DNA of 63,489 nt from Soehngenia sp. (GTDB taxonomy: Bacteria; Bacillota; Clostridia; Tissierellales; Tissierellaceae). Positions 43,666-52,251 of the stretch are shown in pieces. The notes under the pieces were generated by a model. The model did no database searches and was not told the origin of the DNA. It worked only from the letters and a program-made list of their open reading frames with translations. The position numbers were made by a program, and so were the translations under genes. Location of the stretch: assembly GCA_024637045.1 (NCBI GenBank), contig JAGXFX010000013.1, positions 1 through 63,489 of the forward strand. Reading direction: 5' to 3'. The stretch's first letter is position 1, and each line of letters opens with the position of its first letter.

Positions 43666-43802
43666 GGCACACACCCTTTATAAAAGTCAGTATTTTGTTG
43701 TTTTGAATATTTTCTGTATAAACCCAAAAAACTTGGTGAATTCTTGTTATAATAATCTTAACACATCAGAAAGAGTATTAAAAGATGGAGAGGAGAACAT
43801 TA

Positions 43803-44702
43803 ATGTATAAGGAAGATGAAAACACCCTCATATTTATTAATAATAAAGAGAAAATTGACTTGAACAGTTTCCTTAAAGACAAAGGTCTGTCTGGCAGAAT
43901 GATATCCAAAGCCTTAAGAGGTGGGAAAATTAAAATTGACTCAAATGTCTGCAAAGGAAAAGATACTGTTCAAAGAGGCGAAAAAGTATGTTTTATGATG
44001 GAAGAAGAAGACAGCGACATGACGCCTCAGAAAATGGAGTTGCACATCTTGTTTGAAGACTTGGATATTCTGGTTCTGGACAAGAAACCATTTATACTGG
44101 TTCATCCAACGCCCAATCACCCTGAGGGTACACTTTCAAATGGAGTTGCCTACTATTTTATAGAGAAGGGGCTTAAGAGAAAAGTCAGGATAATAAACAG
44201 ACTTGATAGGGATACATCTGGTGTTATCGTATTTGCAAAGAATCCATATGGACACCAGCAATTGGCTGGCCAAATGGAAAAGGGTAGTATTGAAAAGAAG
44301 TATTTGGCAGTTGTCCACGGGATAGTCGATTCTGACAGTGGAGCAATAGAGTTGCCTCTTGGCAAGCACGAAGATGGAATTAGGCAAACAGTACGAAAAG
44401 ATGGTTCAAAGGCACTGACAAAATACAGGGTCATTGAAAGAATGCAGGATAGCACTTTATTGGAGCTTGAACTAATAACTGGAAGAACCCACCAGATCAG
44501 AGTTCATCTTTCGCATATTGATCATCCAATAATGGGGGACAATCTGTATTCTGAATTAGAAGCACCAATCGACAGGCAGGCGCTTCATGCTCATAGTTTA
44601 GCCTTTTACACTCCCAGGTCAGGAGAATGTGTAAATATTAAGGCTGAAATACCAGAGGACATGAAAGAGCTCATCAATATTTTAAAAATATCAAAAAAAT
44701 AA
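43803..44702 (+). CDS. RluD-type pseudouridine synthase
   Basis: The 299-residue enzyme has an S4 domain (LNSFLKDKGLSGRMISKALR) and an RluA/RluD catalytic domain with IINRLDRDTSGVIVFAKNP (Asp nucleophile) and ELITGRTHQIRVHLSHIDHPI. It is a paralogue of the protein at 24916. The ATG at 43785 is part of the GGAGAGGAG ribosome binding stretch, so 43803 is the better start. The 6S RNA gene follows on the same strand. Confidence 0.93.
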   Translation: MYKEDENTLIFINNKEKIDLNSFLKDKGLSGRMISKALRGGKIKIDSNVCKGKDTVQRGEKVCFMMEEEDSDMTPQKMELHILFEDLDILVLDKKPFILVHPTPNHPEGTLSNGVAYYFIEKGLKRKVRIINRLDRDTSGVIVFAKNPYGHQQLAGQMEKGSIEKKYLAVVHGIVDSDSGAIELPLGKHEDGIRQTVRKDGSKALTKYRVIERMQDSTLLELELITGRTHQIRVHLSHIDHPIMGDNLYSELEAPIDRQALHAHSLAFYTPRSGECVNIKAEIPEDMKELINILKISKK

Positions 44703-44711
44703 GGGAATTCA

Positions 44712-44740
44712 TTGAAGTAATGGGGAAAAAGTAGTATAAT
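44712..44740 (+). promoter_or_regulatory. promoter of the 6S RNA gene
   Basis: TTGAAG and a perfect TATAAT with 17-base spacing. The transcript should begin near 44747. Confidence 0.75.
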
Positions 44741-44746
44741 GTATTC

Positions 44747-44970
44747 AAGGAATGTTTCTGCGATGTACGTTATTCTCATATAATTCAACCGACATATTAT
44801 ATACGGGAGTTAGATGTTCGGAAATGGATAACAAGCCCTCTTTGAGGGGACGTTAGAGATTTTCGGCTAGACACCCACCTGCACTTACGCGGGTCTGAAT
44901 TAGACGAGAGGACGGCATTGCGGGAATCAATCTGAAAATAAAAACCCTTGAGAAAGGGTTTTTATTTATG
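44747..44970 (+). ncRNA. ssrS: 6S RNA
   Basis: No open frame fits this interval, yet it has its own promoter and terminator. The 5' segment TTTCTGCGATG (44755-44765) pairs over 11 consecutive positions with CATTGCGGGAA (44916-44926) as closing stem. The 3' half has the order GACACCCACCTGC, then GCGGGT, then GAGAGGACGGCATTGCGGGAATC, which parallels the 3' arm of E. coli 6S RNA (GACACATTCACC ... GCGGCGGCATCTCGGAGATTC). A terminal hairpin forms from GCCCTC and GAGGGG. 6S RNA mimics an open promoter and binds sigma-A RNA polymerase in stationary phase. End positions are approximate. Confidence 0.85.
44940..44966 (+). terminator. terminator of 6S RNA
   Basis: AAAACCCTT and AAGGGTTTTT form a stem around GAGA, followed by TTTATTTAT. 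Confidence 0.85.
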
Positions 44971-44977
44971 CGTATTA

Positions 44978-45778
44978 TTAGAGTATCTGTATAGGATACT
45001 TTTTTCTGTCTCTGAAAAGATAAATGTATTTAAAACCCATTTCTCTTAACATTTTTTCACTGGATTTGTATTCATAGCCAACATGCTCCGCTACGTGAGC
45101 GTCTGAACCGAATGTTACAAGATCTCCACCCAATTCCCTGTATAATTTTAAAATAGAGGGCTTTGGGTGAGGAAAATTCAGTCTGTACCTAAGTCCACCT
45201 GTGTTTATTTCAAGACCTTTTCCTTTATCAATTATAATCTTCAGGATTTTTTCTATCTTGTTCATATACAAGTCATATCGTTCAATTACTTCCTTGTCGT
45301 CTATATATCTGTCTATAAAATCAATATGTCCAAGCACATCATAGTTGTCATAAACATCAACACAATGTAGTAGCTCATCATAATATCTGGATATTATTTC
45401 TGATGAAGACAATTCAGATTTGCTGTAGTCTTCATATATATCCCTGCGATTGATTGTGTGAATGGACATTATCACAAAATCAAAATCATACTCTTCTACA
45501 AAGTCGTCATACCTGGATTCAAGTCCAGGTTGCATTCCAATTTCAACACCTGCTAGAATTTCGATTTTGTCCCGGTACTTGTACTTTACCCTGTTTATAT
45601 CTCTGAAGTAATCCAGTGGCCTGAAAAGAAGATCGATCTTATCTTCTGTAGCCTCAAAATCAACATGGTCAGTAAAGCATATGGTTTTAAAATTTTTCTC
45701 AATTGCATTCTTAACAATTTTCTCCATGGGTGTTTTTGAATCCAAAGAGAAATCACTGTGAATGTGAAAATCGTACAT
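44978..45778 (-). CDS. PHP-domain phosphatase (histidinol-phosphatase HisK/HisJ-like)
   Basis: The 266-residue metal-dependent phosphoesterase begins MYDFHIHSDFSLDSKTPMEK with the HxH site; CFTDHVDFEA, EILAGVEIGMQ, IMSIHTINRRDIY, VLGHIDFIDRY and TFGSDAHVAEHVG provide the remaining ligands. The size fits HisK-type histidinol-phosphatase, but no his genes are adjacent and family members also act on other phosphates. It is monocistronic, downstream of the ABC exporter genes on the same strand. Confidence 0.88.
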   Translation of the reverse strand: MYDFHIHSDFSLDSKTPMEKIVKNAIEKNFKTICFTDHVDFEATEDKIDLLFRPLDYFRDINRVKYKYRDKIEILAGVEIGMQPGLESRYDDFVEEYDFDFVIMSIHTINRRDIYEDYSKSELSSSEIISRYYDELLHCVDVYDNYDVLGHIDFIDRYIDDKEVIERYDLYMNKIEKILKIIIDKGKGLEINTGGLRYRLNFPHPKPSILKLYRELGGDLVTFGSDAHVAEHVGYEYKSSEKMLREMGFKYIYLFRDRKKYPIQIL

Positions 45779-45803
45779 TAATTACAACCCCTGTCGTTTG
45801 TTT

Positions 45804-47804
45804 TTATTTCTTTTCTTTCTCATATTGTAGCTGATACAGATTATAATACAACCCCTTGTTTTTCAACAATTCCTGATGAGATCCCATTTCTTTAATCTCA
45901 CCCTGTTTCAAAACAATGATTTTATCTGAATGCTGAATCGTGGACAATCTGTGTGCGATGGCAATCGAAGTTCTACCCTCAATAAGCTTGTGAAGTGCAT
46001 CCTGGATCAAAATCTCTGTCTCGGTGTCGATGTTTGATGTTGCCTCATCCAGTATCAGAATTTGTGGATTGTATACAAGGGTTCGAGCGAATGCCAGTAG
46101 CTGTCTTTCTCCGGAGGACAATGTTGAGCCTCTTTCCATTACTGGTTCATCATAACCTTCAGGAAGCCTGGATATAAATTTATGGGCATTTACATATTTA
46201 GCGATTTCAATTACTTTTTCATCACTAATATCTTTATTCAGTTTAATATTATCCTTGATATTTCCTGTAAAAATAAATACATCCTGAAGTACTACTCCAA
46301 TCTTTTGCCTTAACTCATTTTTATTCAATTCTTTGATGTTTATCCCATCAACCAGGATTTCACCTTTCTGAATATCGTAAAATCTGGTGAGAAGATTTAT
46401 TATCGACGTTTTTCCTGCTCCGGTTGCTCCAACTATTGCAACAGACTCACCTTGTTTAATTTTAAAGCTTATATTCTTGAGTACCCAGTCATCATCATTA
46501 TATGCAAACCATACGTTTCTAAATTCAATTTCTCCTTTTAGATCATCAATATCAACCGGGAATTCAGGATTTTCAATTACAAGGTCTGTATCAAGAATCT
46601 TGAATATTCTCTCACTGGAAGCCATGGCTGATTGAAGAATATTATACTTTTCAGTAAGATCCAGAATAGGATCATAAAATTTTTGAAGATAGGTGATAAA
46701 TACAAATAATACTCCAAATTGAATGCTTCCAGATATAACATTGCCAGCTCCGTAGTATACCAGGAGAGCTATCCCTAAGGATCTAATGACCTCGATGGAC
46801 GGTCTGAATATCGCAAAGTAGGTAATTTCCTTTTTTTGGATATCGAGATAATCTTTGTTTATCTTGTAGAAGTTGTCAAAAAACTTTTTCTCTTTCTTGA
46901 AGATCTGAATTGTTCTCATGCCGGAAATGTTTTCATTTAAACTGGAATTGATCTTTGCCAATTGCACTCTGGTAAGTCTGTATATTTCCCTGATGTACTT
47001 TCTGAAGACCACTGATATCAGCAGTATCACAGGAATCAGAGCAAATGAGACAAGTGCTAGCTGAAGATTTAAACTTATCATTACTATCATAATTCCAGTT
47101 AGCATAAAGAAGTCTTTGAACAAATTGACCAGAACGTTTGTATACATTTCATTTAGTGTTTCCGTATCGTTGGTCACCCTTGTTACAAGTCGACCAATTG
47201 GATTGTTGTCAAAGTATCTGACAGACAAACTTTGAAGATGAGTAAAAAGTTCATTTCGAATATTGAATATTATCTTTTGGCTTGTATAATTCAATATATA
47301 TATCTGAAGGTAGCTTAGAATAAAAGTCATAAGGATAACAAATCCAAATATAACTGCTATCCTGTCGAGTCCTTCAATATCTCTGCCTCTGAACATGCGG
47401 TATGCTTCCTCTGAAAGCAATTGGCCAGTTGTTGAATCTGGAGCATTTGCATCAACCAAATAATACCCATCATTTCTTTGAACCAATGTTTTTACAGGGT
47501 AATCGCTTGAGTTGGCAAATGAATCTTCAAGGATATAGGCATTATCTCCAAGAATTATGCTTTCATAGTTTGCGGAATCCTCAACAGGCACTTCAACTAC
47601 GGGTTTCTTATAGCCGCTGATATGTTCATCTATTGCTATTTTCACAAGATAGGGATTTAATAGCTCAAGACCTGTTATGGCAATAAGCAAGAGAATTGAA
47701 ACGGTTAGCAGAATCCAATAAGGTTTTGCATATTTGAGAAGTCTCTTCATTAGTTTCCAGTCATAGGCTTTTCCTAATACTTCTTCTTCATGAATTCTGT
47801 CCAT
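45804..47804 (-). CDS. heterodimeric ABC exporter subunit, canonical ATPase (BmrD-like)
   Basis: The 666-residue half-transporter has six membrane helices, with an insertion of about 80 residues between helices 1 and 2 (from ISGYKKPVVEVPVE to about GRDIEGLDR) that should lie outside the cell, as in BmrD. The ATPase domain has Walker A VGATGAGKTS, signature LSSGERQLLA and Walker B ILILDEATSNIDTETE with the catalytic Glu. Together with the upstream gene it should form a BmrCD/TM287-288-type exporter. AAGGAGG upstream points to ATG 47804; the end of the partner gene overlaps by 17 bases. Confidence 0.92.
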   Translation of the reverse strand: MDRIHEEEVLGKAYDWKLMKRLLKYAKPYWILLTVSILLLIAITGLELLNPYLVKIAIDEHISGYKKPVVEVPVEDSANYESIILGDNAYILEDSFANSSDYPVKTLVQRNDGYYLVDANAPDSTTGQLLSEEAYRMFRGRDIEGLDRIAVIFGFVILMTFILSYLQIYILNYTSQKIIFNIRNELFTHLQSLSVRYFDNNPIGRLVTRVTNDTETLNEMYTNVLVNLFKDFFMLTGIMIVMISLNLQLALVSFALIPVILLISVVFRKYIREIYRLTRVQLAKINSSLNENISGMRTIQIFKKEKKFFDNFYKINKDYLDIQKKEITYFAIFRPSIEVIRSLGIALLVYYGAGNVISGSIQFGVLFVFITYLQKFYDPILDLTEKYNILQSAMASSERIFKILDTDLVIENPEFPVDIDDLKGEIEFRNVWFAYNDDDWVLKNISFKIKQGESVAIVGATGAGKTSIINLLTRFYDIQKGEILVDGINIKELNKNELRQKIGVVLQDVFIFTGNIKDNIKLNKDISDEKVIEIAKYVNAHKFISRLPEGYDEPVMERGSTLSSGERQLLAFARTLVYNPQILILDEATSNIDTETEILIQDALHKLIEGRTSIAIAHRLSTIQHSDKIIVLKQGEIKEMGSHQELLKNKGLYYNLYQLQYEKEKK

Positions 47805-49563
47805 TTTCATCCTCCTTGCTGCTGACCTGCTCCTCAAGAAGCTGTCTTAGATATAGTTCAAAGTATTCACCTTTTGCCAAGAGGAGTTCATCATGAGTAC
47901 CTCTTTCAACTATCTTCCCATCATCGAGGAAAATAATTTCATCTGCACCTTTCACAGTTGATATTCTGTGACTTATCAAAACTGTTGTAATATCTTTGGA
48001 AAAACCTTTGATTCCCTCGAGGATTCTTTCTTCAGTTTCTGTATCAACAGCTGAAAGACTATCGTCCAGGATTAACATGGGAGGTTTTTTAATTAGTGCT
48101 CTGGCTATGCTAAGTCTCTGTTTTTGACCACCAGATAGAGTCACACCTCGTTCACCAATTACAGTATCGAACTTTTGCGGAAACTCCATAATGTTATCAT
48201 AGAGTTGCGCCAATCTACTGGCTTCTACAATCGTTGAATCATCTGGTGATTGCTCGTATGCAAGAGAAATATTGTCGCGGATGGTCTGAGAGAATAAGAA
48301 GTTATCCTGAGGTACAAATCCAATGTAATTCCTTAAGTCATCCAAAGAAACATCCTGTATATCAGATCCATCTACAAGAAGTTCTCCACCAGTGATGTCA
48401 TACAATCTCATTAGAAGGTTTGCTATGGTACTTTTTCCGCTGCCAGTTCTTCCTGTAATTGCCAATGTCTTTCCGGCAGGGATTTTTATGCTAACATTTG
48501 TCAATGCGTTGTGGTTTGAGTTTGGGTAAGCAAAAGATACATTTTTAAACTCAATATTACCCTTAAATGGTCTTAAGGCAATAGGGTTGTCATTTTCTAC
48601 AATTTCAGAACTTTCATTAAAGATAACATTCAGCCTGTCCAAAGAAGCGGCACCACGCTGCAGTACATTGATTACCATGCCAAGAGCTCTGGTAGGCCAG
48701 ATTATTATACCTAGATAGGAGTTGAATGCCACAAAGTCTCCAAGACTTATGGTACCGTCTATAACCAGGCGGCCACCATAAAAAATGATAACCAGATAAC
48801 TGATGGAACTTATCAGCTGAAGGAGTGGATGGAAGCCACCATGTACCTTTACAAGCTCCATATTCCTGTTGAAATTATTCTCATTTACTGACTCAAAGGT
48901 AGAGGTAACAAGTTTTTCCTGCACGAATGATTTGATGACCCTGATACCTGAAAAGCTTTCCTGTGTAATATCAGATAAATCTGAGAATGCTTCCTGAACT
49001 ATTTTAAATTTCCTGTATATAATCTTTCCGAACTTTGTTACAAGAAGCATGATAATTGGCAAAGTAAATACAGATGCTGCAGTTAGACTTAAATTTGTGG
49101 TCCTGACCATCATAATTAATGAGAATAATAGTAGAAAACCTGAATCCACTATCATTATTGTGCCTGGTCCAAGAGCCATTCGGACAGCATTTATATCGTT
49201 TGTTGCGTGTGCCATTAGATCGCCTGTCTTGTGAGTGTTGAAGTAGTTGGGAGACAAGGTCAACAAGTGTGAAAACAATTTATTTCTAAGCTTGAACTCA
49301 ATTTCACGTGATGATCCTATTAAATATATTCTCCAAAAATATCTTCCGATACCAATAAACAGACCTGTTGCAACGATAAGAAAAGCATAGAATAGCAATT
49401 TGCCTTTATCGAGGTTTCCATATTGAAGGTCATCAGTGAGTCGCCTAAGAATCTGAGGCACAACCAATTGGACCGCATCTATTACGATTAGCCATAATAC
49501 ACCTATGATATAATACTTTCTATGTTCCAGAAAGTATTCTTTAATTGTCAGAAATGATTTCAT
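47788..49563 (-). CDS. heterodimeric ABC exporter subunit, degenerate ATPase (BmrC-like)
   Basis: The 591-residue partner half-transporter has six helices and an ATPase domain with Walker A TGRTGSGKST and signature LSGGQKQRLSIARAL. Walker B reads LILDDSLSAVDTETE: the catalytic Glu is Asp, the mark of the degenerate site in heterodimeric exporters such as TM287/288. The stop overlaps the second subunit gene, so stoichiometric production by translational coupling is likely. Substrate unknown; drugs or peptides are usual. A GGAGGATC site precedes the ATG. Confidence 0.93.
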   Translation of the reverse strand: MKSFLTIKEYFLEHRKYYIIGVLWLIVIDAVQLVVPQILRRLTDDLQYGNLDKGKLLFYAFLIVATGLFIGIGRYFWRIYLIGSSREIEFKLRNKLFSHLLTLSPNYFNTHKTGDLMAHATNDINAVRMALGPGTIMIVDSGFLLLFSLIMMVRTTNLSLTAASVFTLPIIMLLVTKFGKIIYRKFKIVQEAFSDLSDITQESFSGIRVIKSFVQEKLVTSTFESVNENNFNRNMELVKVHGGFHPLLQLISSISYLVIIFYGGRLVIDGTISLGDFVAFNSYLGIIIWPTRALGMVINVLQRGAASLDRLNVIFNESSEIVENDNPIALRPFKGNIEFKNVSFAYPNSNHNALTNVSIKIPAGKTLAITGRTGSGKSTIANLLMRLYDITGGELLVDGSDIQDVSLDDLRNYIGFVPQDNFLFSQTIRDNISLAYEQSPDDSTIVEASRLAQLYDNIMEFPQKFDTVIGERGVTLSGGQKQRLSIARALIKKPPMLILDDSLSAVDTETEERILEGIKGFSKDITTVLISHRISTVKGADEIIFLDDGKIVERGTHDELLLAKGEYFELYLRQLLEEQVSSKEDENGQNS

Positions 49564-49823
49564 GTTGATCCTCCTTGGTGGACTTATGTTTCAAATAACA
49601 TTATAACAATTTTCCAATAAAGTTTCTTCTTTTTTCCAAAAACTAGATAAAAGTAATTTTATTTAGCTTCTGGTTGGGCTAATGACTGGCAATAAGAAAC
49701 TATTAACAGGGGCAAATTTAATCGAAATGATTGCAAATTAGAAATTTATTTATCAATCCCTGATTATTACTTATATTTTAGGGGTAAACTCTGTGTATAG
49801 AAAAAATGAAAAGGGGAGATATA

Positions 49824-50276
49824 ATGATGAACTTGAAAAATATCATTGAGGAAAAGAGAAAACAAATGGAGAAAGCGAAAAAGAAAGAAACTGCAAAAAA
49901 TGTAGCTGTTGGTACAGCTATAGGTACAGCATTAGGAGCTGCGGCAGGAATCTTATTCGCACCTAAAGCTGGAAAAGAAACAAGGGAAGAGATTAGCACT
50001 AAAAGCAAGGAAACTGCTGAGAATGTTAAGATGAAGGTAGAAGAGCAATTGGATTCAACAAAAGAGCAGATTGAAAAAGTAAAGACAGATGTTGAAAAGG
50101 GATGGGAAGATTTAAAAGAAAAAGCTAAGAAAGATAAGCAAGAAGCAGAAAAAGAACTGGATTTTGCAGCTGATAAGGCAGAAGACGTAGCTGATGAATT
50201 TAAAAAAGGCGTGAAAGACTTTAAAAATGTAGCAGAAGAAACAAAAGAAAATGTAGAGAAAGAAATCAAGAAATAG
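49824..50276 (+). CDS. YtxH-type stress protein
   Basis: The 150-residue protein has a short N-terminal charged helix, a small-residue membrane helix (AVGTAIGTALGAAAGILFAP, about residues 27-46) and KAGKETREEI, the YtxH/gas-vesicle-like signature, then a long Lys/Glu coiled coil to the end. Homologues belong to general stress regulons. The ATG at 49806 is inside the AGGGGAGAT site, so 49824 is chosen. The gap before it (49564-49823) holds an AT-rich region without a gene. The DUF948 gene follows by 21 bases. Confidence 0.88.
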   Translation: MMNLKNIIEEKRKQMEKAKKKETAKNVAVGTAIGTALGAAAGILFAPKAGKETREEISTKSKETAENVKMKVEEQLDSTKEQIEKVKTDVEKGWEDLKEKAKKDKQEAEKELDFAADKAEDVADEFKKGVKDFKNVAEETKENVEKEIKK

Positions 50277-50297
50277 CAAATCTAAGGGGGGATTTTA

Positions 50298-50771
50298 ATG
50301 GATATAACCTTGACGCTGGCGGATTTGCTAAAGTTGGTATTGTTTCTACTTGGAATAGGGGTTCTAGGATACTTACTCCTAATTCTAAGAAATGTAAACA
50401 AGGTTATTGGTCAGGCTGAAACAATGTTGGAAGAGAATGTTAATGAAATAGATGCAACAATAAAGCAGCTGCCTGAAATAACCGAGAATGTAAATAAAAT
50501 AACTAATGAAGCCAACAAGATGATTACGGACATGTCTCCGGATTTAACCGGTGTAGTTAGGAATGTCAATGGAATTACCAGAAAAGTAGATGATATGGCC
50601 AACATAATTGATAATACTGGACATAAGGTTGGGGATACTGTAGATGTTTTATCAGAGACACTAGCTGAAACTGCATTGGCTTTCCAATTCAACGCTAAAT
50701 CAGTTACATCGTACATCGAGATAGTTAAAGAGATAATAGAAATTGTACGAGACAGCATCAAAAAGCACTAG
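50298..50771 (+). CDS. DUF948 membrane protein
   Basis: The 157-residue protein has one N-terminal helix (LADLLKLVLFLLGIGVLGYL) and a long helical, Asn/Ile/Asp-rich tail with heptad-like spacing (EITENVNKITNEANKM, NVNGITRKVDDMANII), as in DUF948 proteins of Bacillus that go with YtxH. It is in an operon with the YtxH-like gene and ends at a strong terminator. Envelope stress role inferred from the pairing. Confidence 0.85.
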   Translation: MDITLTLADLLKLVLFLLGIGVLGYLLLILRNVNKVIGQAETMLEENVNEIDATIKQLPEITENVNKITNEANKMITDMSPDLTGVVRNVNGITRKVDDMANIIDNTGHKVGDTVDVLSETLAETALAFQFNAKSVTSYIEIVKEIIEIVRDSIKKH

Positions 50772-50797
50772 AAGAGCCCTTTTGGGGCTCTTTTTTA
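50772..50797 (+). terminator. terminator of the YtxH / DUF948 operon
   Basis: AAGAGCCC and GGGCTCTT form an eight-pair stem with a TTTTG-type loop, followed by TTTT. Confidence 0.9.
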
Positions 50798-50898
50798 GTT
50801 ATTATGCTATACCGTGAAACAAATAACTGGTATACTGTAATGGAAGAAATATAGATAATATTAGCTTGGATTATAGAATATCGAATGGAGAGTAAGAG

Positions 50899-51783
50899 AT
50901 GAAAAAGATAAAATTTATAATAAATCCATCATCAGGAAGACAAGCCATGGAAAGAAAGATTGATAGCTTGTGTAAAATGCTCCTAGATGATGGTTATATA
51001 GTAGGTAAGTTTTTCACAAAGAAGAAGTACGATGCCATGTTTGAGGCTAGAGAAAGCTGTAGGGAAGGGTTTGATCTAATAGTCGCATGTGGTGGTGATG
51101 GCACTGTCAACGAGGTGGTTAAAGGCATCATGACCAGCCAAAACAGGGTTCCTCTGGCTATTATGGCAAGTGGAACTGTAAATGACTTCGCAAACTATCT
51201 ACAAATTCCACGGTCATCAGAAGAATTCTTTAAAATGATTCAGAAGGAAAATGTTATTGATGTAGATCTTGGAAAGGTTAATGATGATTTTTTTGTCAAT
51301 GTTGCAGCAGGAGGTCTTCTAACAAAAGTAGGATACCAGGTACCTTCAGATATGAAAGCTGTTTTAGGAAGAATGGCGTATTATCTCGAAGGGTTGCGTG
51401 AACTTGTAAATCAGGGACTAGAGCCTGTGAAGGTAAGAATTACAAGCGAAGAACATACTGGCGATGAAGAGATTTTGATGTTTGTAGTATCAAACAGTTC
51501 ATCCATTGGTGGATTCAAGAGGTTGGCACCTGAAGCTGATGTACTGGATGGTTTACTGGATGTTGTCTTGATTAAAAATGCTGACATGGGTGAATTGGCT
51601 AATATATTTGTTAATGTACTTACGGGTGAACATATTAAACATTCAAAGGTAATTTATTACAAGACCAGAGAAGTTTATATTGATGCTGAAGATGCATTGG
51701 TTGTTGATGTAGATGGAGAGTACGGGGGGAAATTGCCAGCACATTTCAAGGTAATTCCAAAGGGCTTGAAAATACTTGTTTAG
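50899..51783 (+). CDS. YegS/DgkB-family lipid kinase
   Basis: The 294-residue cytoplasmic kinase phosphorylates diacylglycerol or a related lipid. It starts with KFIINPSSGRQAMERK, followed by the nucleotide motif ACGGDGTVNEVVKGIM, IMASGTVNDFANYLQIP, and the C-terminal DVDGEYGGKLPAHFKVIP. These fit the DAGK catalytic family (YegS/BmrU/DgkB). It is the first gene of a set that continues with MarR and the giant signalling protein at gaps of 10 and 14 bases. Confidence 0.92.
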   Translation: MKKIKFIINPSSGRQAMERKIDSLCKMLLDDGYIVGKFFTKKKYDAMFEARESCREGFDLIVACGGDGTVNEVVKGIMTSQNRVPLAIMASGTVNDFANYLQIPRSSEEFFKMIQKENVIDVDLGKVNDDFFVNVAAGGLLTKVGYQVPSDMKAVLGRMAYYLEGLRELVNQGLEPVKVRITSEEHTGDEEILMFVVSNSSSIGGFKRLAPEADVLDGLLDVVLIKNADMGELANIFVNVLTGEHIKHSKVIYYKTREVYIDAEDALVVDVDGEYGGKLPAHFKVIPKGLKILV

Positions 51784-51793
51784 GAGGCAACCC

Positions 51794-52237
51794 ATGACAC
51801 GGAAAAATGTACAACACGTTGATTCTATTGAAGAATATCTTCGAAAAGTAGACTACATCATAAGAAAAAAAGGAAGAGTTATCCTTAGTGATTTCAATAT
51901 TACTGTTCCTCAGTTTACTGCACTACAGATACTTATAAACAACGGTGATATGACAATAAGCGAGCTTAGCCAAAAAATGGATCTTGCTTGCAGTACAATA
52001 ACTGACTTGATTGACAGAATGGAAAAAACAGACCTGGTCAAGCGAAAAAAGGATGAGCAGGACAAACGTGTTGTCAGAGTTGAAGTACTTCAGGAAGGGC
52101 ACGATATACTCGCAAGGGTTCTGGAGAAGAGGATTGAATTTTTAACAGACAAGTTAAAGGGTGTATCAGAAGATGACAAGAACACACTGAGGGTTGCATT
52201 GGAGAATCTATATCTTGAAATGGAAGAAGAAATCTAA
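51794..52237 (+). CDS. MarR-family transcriptional regulator
   Basis: The 147-residue winged-helix regulator has dimerisation helices at both ends and a DNA-binding part with VPQFTALQILINNGDMTISELSQ (residues about 44-66), LACSTITDLIDRMEKTDLVKRKK and a wing KDEQDKRVVRVEV. The start ATG follows TAGGAGG; a TTG 18 bases upstream would overlap the lipid kinase end. Its target may be its own operon, but no clear operator was found. Confidence 0.9.
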   Translation: MTRKNVQHVDSIEEYLRKVDYIIRKKGRVILSDFNITVPQFTALQILINNGDMTISELSQKMDLACSTITDLIDRMEKTDLVKRKKDEQDKRVVRVEVLQEGHDILARVLEKRIEFLTDKLKGVSEDDKNTLRVALENLYLEMEEEI

Positions 52238-52251
52238 AAAGAGGTGACTTC

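Noticed and set aside
44703..44977. Riboswitch or T-box between RluD and the PHP gene
   Set aside because: The gene downstream is on the opposite strand, no T-box motif is present, and the closing stem and 3' arm fit 6S RNA.
49778..50269. Long minus-strand frame opposite the YtxH gene
   Set aside because: Its Ser/Phe-rich translation is the mirror of the Lys/Glu-rich coiled coil on the plus strand; no site precedes it.
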